Source: Streptosporangiaceae bacterium
Lineage (GTDB): Bacteria > Actinomycetota > Actinomycetes > Streptosporangiales > Streptosporangiaceae
Reading direction: 5' to 3'
NCBI GenBank assembly: GCA_025934635.1
Contig: JAICWX010000238.1
Location: forward strand, 1 to 13,408
DNA length: 13,408 nt
Part shown: positions 11,565-13,408 of the stretch, one piece after another
How positions within the stretch are numbered: position 1 is the first letter of the stretch
Layout: the number at the start of each line of letters is the position of its first letter
Made by a program: the position numbers and the translations under genes
The notes under the pieces: model-generated
What the model was told of the DNA's origin: nothing
Database searches by the model: none
Seen by the model: the letters and a program-made list of their open reading frames with translations, nothing else

Positions 11565-13408
11565 ATGAGCATCGAGCCGCCGCAGGCTAAGCAGATCCCG
11601 AGCCCGCGCACCTTCCACGGCGACACCTTCACCGACGAATTCGGCTGGCTGGCCGACCGGGAAGACCCGGACACCATCGGCTACCTGGAGGCCGAGAACG
11701 CCTACACCGACGCGGCCACCGCCGCCCTGGCCCCGCTGCGCGAGGAGATCTTCTCCGAGATCAAGGCGCGCACCCAGGAGAGCGACCTGTCCGTCCCGGT
11801 GCGCAAGGGCGGCTGGTGGCATTACTCCCGGACGGTCGAGGGCAAGCAGTACCCGGTCTGGTGCCGGCGCGCGGTCCGGCCCGGCGAGGTCATCCCGCCC
11901 ATGGCCGAGGACGGCAAGCCGCTGGACGGGGAGGAGGAACTGCTCGACGGCAACGAGCTCGCCGCCGGCCACGACTTCTTCAGCCTGGGCGCGTTCCGGA
12001 CCAGCCCGGACCAGCGCTGGCTGGCCTACTCCACTGACTTCTCCGGCAACGAGCGGTTCACCCTCCGGGTCAAGGACCTGGCCACCGGGACCACGCTGCC
12101 GGACGAGATCCCGGGCACCTACGCCGGCTGCGCGTGGTCGCTGGACGGCTCCGCCGTGTTCTACACGACCGTCGACGACGCCTGGCGGCCGTACCGGGTC
12201 TGGCGGCACCGGATCGGCACCCCGGCCGCCTCGGACACCATGGTGTTCGAGGAGCCGGACGAGCGGTTCCACGTTTACGTGGGCCTGAGCCGCAGCGAGC
12301 AGCACCTGATGATCAGGTCGTCCAGCGTCCTGACCAGCGAGGTATGGCTGCTGGACGCGTCCGCGCCCGACGGCGAGTTCACCGTGGTGGCGCCGCGCCG
12401 CCAGGGCGTGGACTACGACGTCGAGGCCGCCGCGGACCGGCTGCTCATCCTGCACAACGACGGCGCGGAGAACTTCGAGATCGCGGCCGCCCCGCTGGAT
12501 GACCCGTCCCGCTGGACCCCGCTGGTCCCGCACCGGGCCGATACCCGGCTGCTCGGCGTGGACGCGTTCGCCGATTACACGGTGGTGTACTTCCGCCGCG
12601 ACGGCCTGACCGGGCTGCGGATCCTGCCTAAGGACGGGGCCGGGGAGCACGAGGTCGCGTTCGGCGAGCCCGTCTACCGGGTCGGGCCGGGACTGAACCC
12701 CGAGTTCGGGGCCAGCCGGTTCCGGCTCTCCTTCACCTCGCTGGTCACGCCGGGCTCGGTCTACGACTGCGACATGGCCACCGGCGAGCTCACCCTGCTC
12801 AAGCGCCAGCCGGTGCTGCCGTCGCCGTCCGGCGTCCCCTACCGGCCGCAGGACTACGAGCAGTACCGGGAGTGGGCGGTGGCCGGGGACGGGACCCGGG
12901 TGCCGATCTCGCTGGTCTGCCGCAAGGGCACGCCGCGGGACGGCAGCGCGCCGTGCCTGCTGTACGGCTACGGCAGCTACGAGCTCTCCCGCGACCCGGC
13001 CTTCTCCATCCCGGTGCTGTCGCTGCTCGACCGCGGTTTCGTGTACGCGATCGCGCACATCCGCGGCGGCGGCGAGATGGGACGGTCCTGGTACACCGAC
13101 GGCAAGCTGCTGCGCAAGAAGAACACGTTCACCGACTTCATCGCGTGCGCCCGGCACCTGGCCCAGGCGGGCTGGACGTCGGCGGACCGGCTCATCGCCC
13201 GGGGCGGCTCGGCCGGCGGCCTGCTGATGGGCGCGGTGGCGAACATGGCGCCGGAGGCGTTCGCCGGGATCGTGGCGCATGTCCCGTTCGTCGACGCGCT
13301 GACCACGATCCTGGACCCGTCGCTGCCGCTGACCGTGACCGAGTGGGAGGAGTGGGGCGACCCGCTGCACGACCCCGAGGTCTACGCGTACATGAAGTCG
13401 TACACGCC
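11565..13408 (+). CDS. ptrB: Oligopeptidase B (prolyl oligopeptidase family S9A), 3' end cut
   Basis: The first 614 codons of a serine peptidase of the prolyl oligopeptidase family are present, and the window ends before the stop. Oligopeptidase B cleaves short peptides after Arg or Lys in the cytoplasm. The N-terminal segment begins PPQAKQIPSPRTFHGDTFTDEFGWL with the family's D..GWL..R.DP pattern. A beta-propeller covers roughly residues 70-410. The alpha/beta-hydrolase domain then shows LLYGYGSYELS, HIRGGGEMGRSWY and the nucleophile elbow RGGSAGGLLMGAV with Ser549. VPFVDALTTILDPSLPLT and EWEEWGDP are typical of PtrB. The catalytic Asp and His should lie in the missing 80 or so residues. The ATG at 11565 is backed by the TAGACT box and by the family N-terminus. 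No frameshift is seen. It is probably transcribed alone. Confidence 0.93.
   Translation, partial: MSIEPPQAKQIPSPRTFHGDTFTDEFGWLADREDPDTIGYLEAENAYTDAATAALAPLREEIFSEIKARTQESDLSVPVRKGGWWHYSRTVEGKQYPVWCRRAVRPGEVIPPMAEDGKPLDGEEELLDGNELAAGHDFFSLGAFRTSPDQRWLAYSTDFSGNERFTLRVKDLATGTTLPDEIPGTYAGCAWSLDGSAVFYTTVDDAWRPYRVWRHRIGTPAASDTMVFEEPDERFHVYVGLSRSEQHLMIRSSSVLTSEVWLLDASAPDGEFTVVAPRRQGVDYDVEAAADRLLILHNDGAENFEIAAAPLDDPSRWTPLVPHRADTRLLGVDAFADYTVVYFRRDGLTGLRILPKDGAGEHEVAFGEPVYRVGPGLNPEFGASRFRLSFTSLVTPGSVYDCDMATGELTLLKRQPVLPSPSGVPYRPQDYEQYREWAVAGDGTRVPISLVCRKGTPRDGSAPCLLYGYGSYELSRDPAFSIPVLSLLDRGFVYAIAHIRGGGEMGRSWYTDGKLLRKKNTFTDFIACARHLAQAGWTSADRLIARGGSAGGLLMGAVANMAPEAFAGIVAHVPFVDALTTILDPSLPLTVTEWEEWGDPLHDPEVYAYMKSYT

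Noticed and set aside
11550..13370. 606-codon open frame on the minus strand opposite ptrB
   Set aside because: It is the GC-rich antisense shadow of the oligopeptidase B gene, whose catalytic motifs are clear; the shadow protein is low-complexity Arg/Gly/Ala/Val-rich with no family feature.
1..13408. CRISPR arrays, tRNA or rRNA genes
   Set aside because: No regularly spaced repeat array and no tRNA-like cloverleaf or rRNA sequence was recognised anywhere in the window by reading; a covariance-model search was not possible here.

Overview
This is a very GC-rich stretch with strong third-position GC bias, GTG as well as ATG starts, several starts that look leaderless, and a DUF397 plus small-ATPase pair. 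Together these point to a chromosome segment of an actinomycete, probably filamentous. The species cannot be fixed from the sequence. No tRNA, rRNA or CRISPR array was seen. The right end of the window cuts the last gene.

Left part (1-2985): a 500-base leader with repeated TTCAG motifs precedes a secreted GH12 endoglucanase. Next comes an IlvX-type thiamine-diphosphate enzyme, closed by a strong hairpin that faces the convergent neighbour. Middle part (2986-7211): a run of six minus-strand genes. In transcription order these are an NADPH-dependent FMN reductase, an aminoglycoside-phosphotransferase-like kinase translationally coupled to a lipocalin-like DUF7064-type protein, a group II truncated haemoglobin, a small HATPase and a DUF397 protein. 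The kinase operon has a clear promoter whose -10 region is covered by a palindrome fitting the KstR/TetR consensus, suggesting a lipid or sterol-type regulon. A cytochrome P450 diverges from the FMN reductase across a 35-base gap.

Right part (8405-13408): after the P450 lies a 570-base gene-free, AT-richer island. It carries a perfect 12-bp hairpin, five helically phased DnaA-box-like sequences in one orientation, and a perfect 14-bp-arm palindrome whose core is a parS sequence one base short. A small acidic protein gene follows. Then comes an encapsulin nanocompartment operon on the minus strand: a DyP peroxidase with an intact C-terminal cargo-loading peptide, then the shell protein. Between cargo and shell sits a decayed IS200/IS605-type fragment on the opposite strand, namely the tnpB 3' end with its omega-RNA hairpins. 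It begins two bases from the peroxidase stop codon and ends just before the shell gene's ribosome binding site. Divergent from the peroxidase is a truncated oligopeptidase B gene.

The points most worth a second look are the DnaA-box/parS-like island (8580-8860), the tnpB/omega-RNA remnant inside the encapsulin operon (10128-10369), and the KstR-like operator controlling the kinase/DUF7064 pair (6577-6594).
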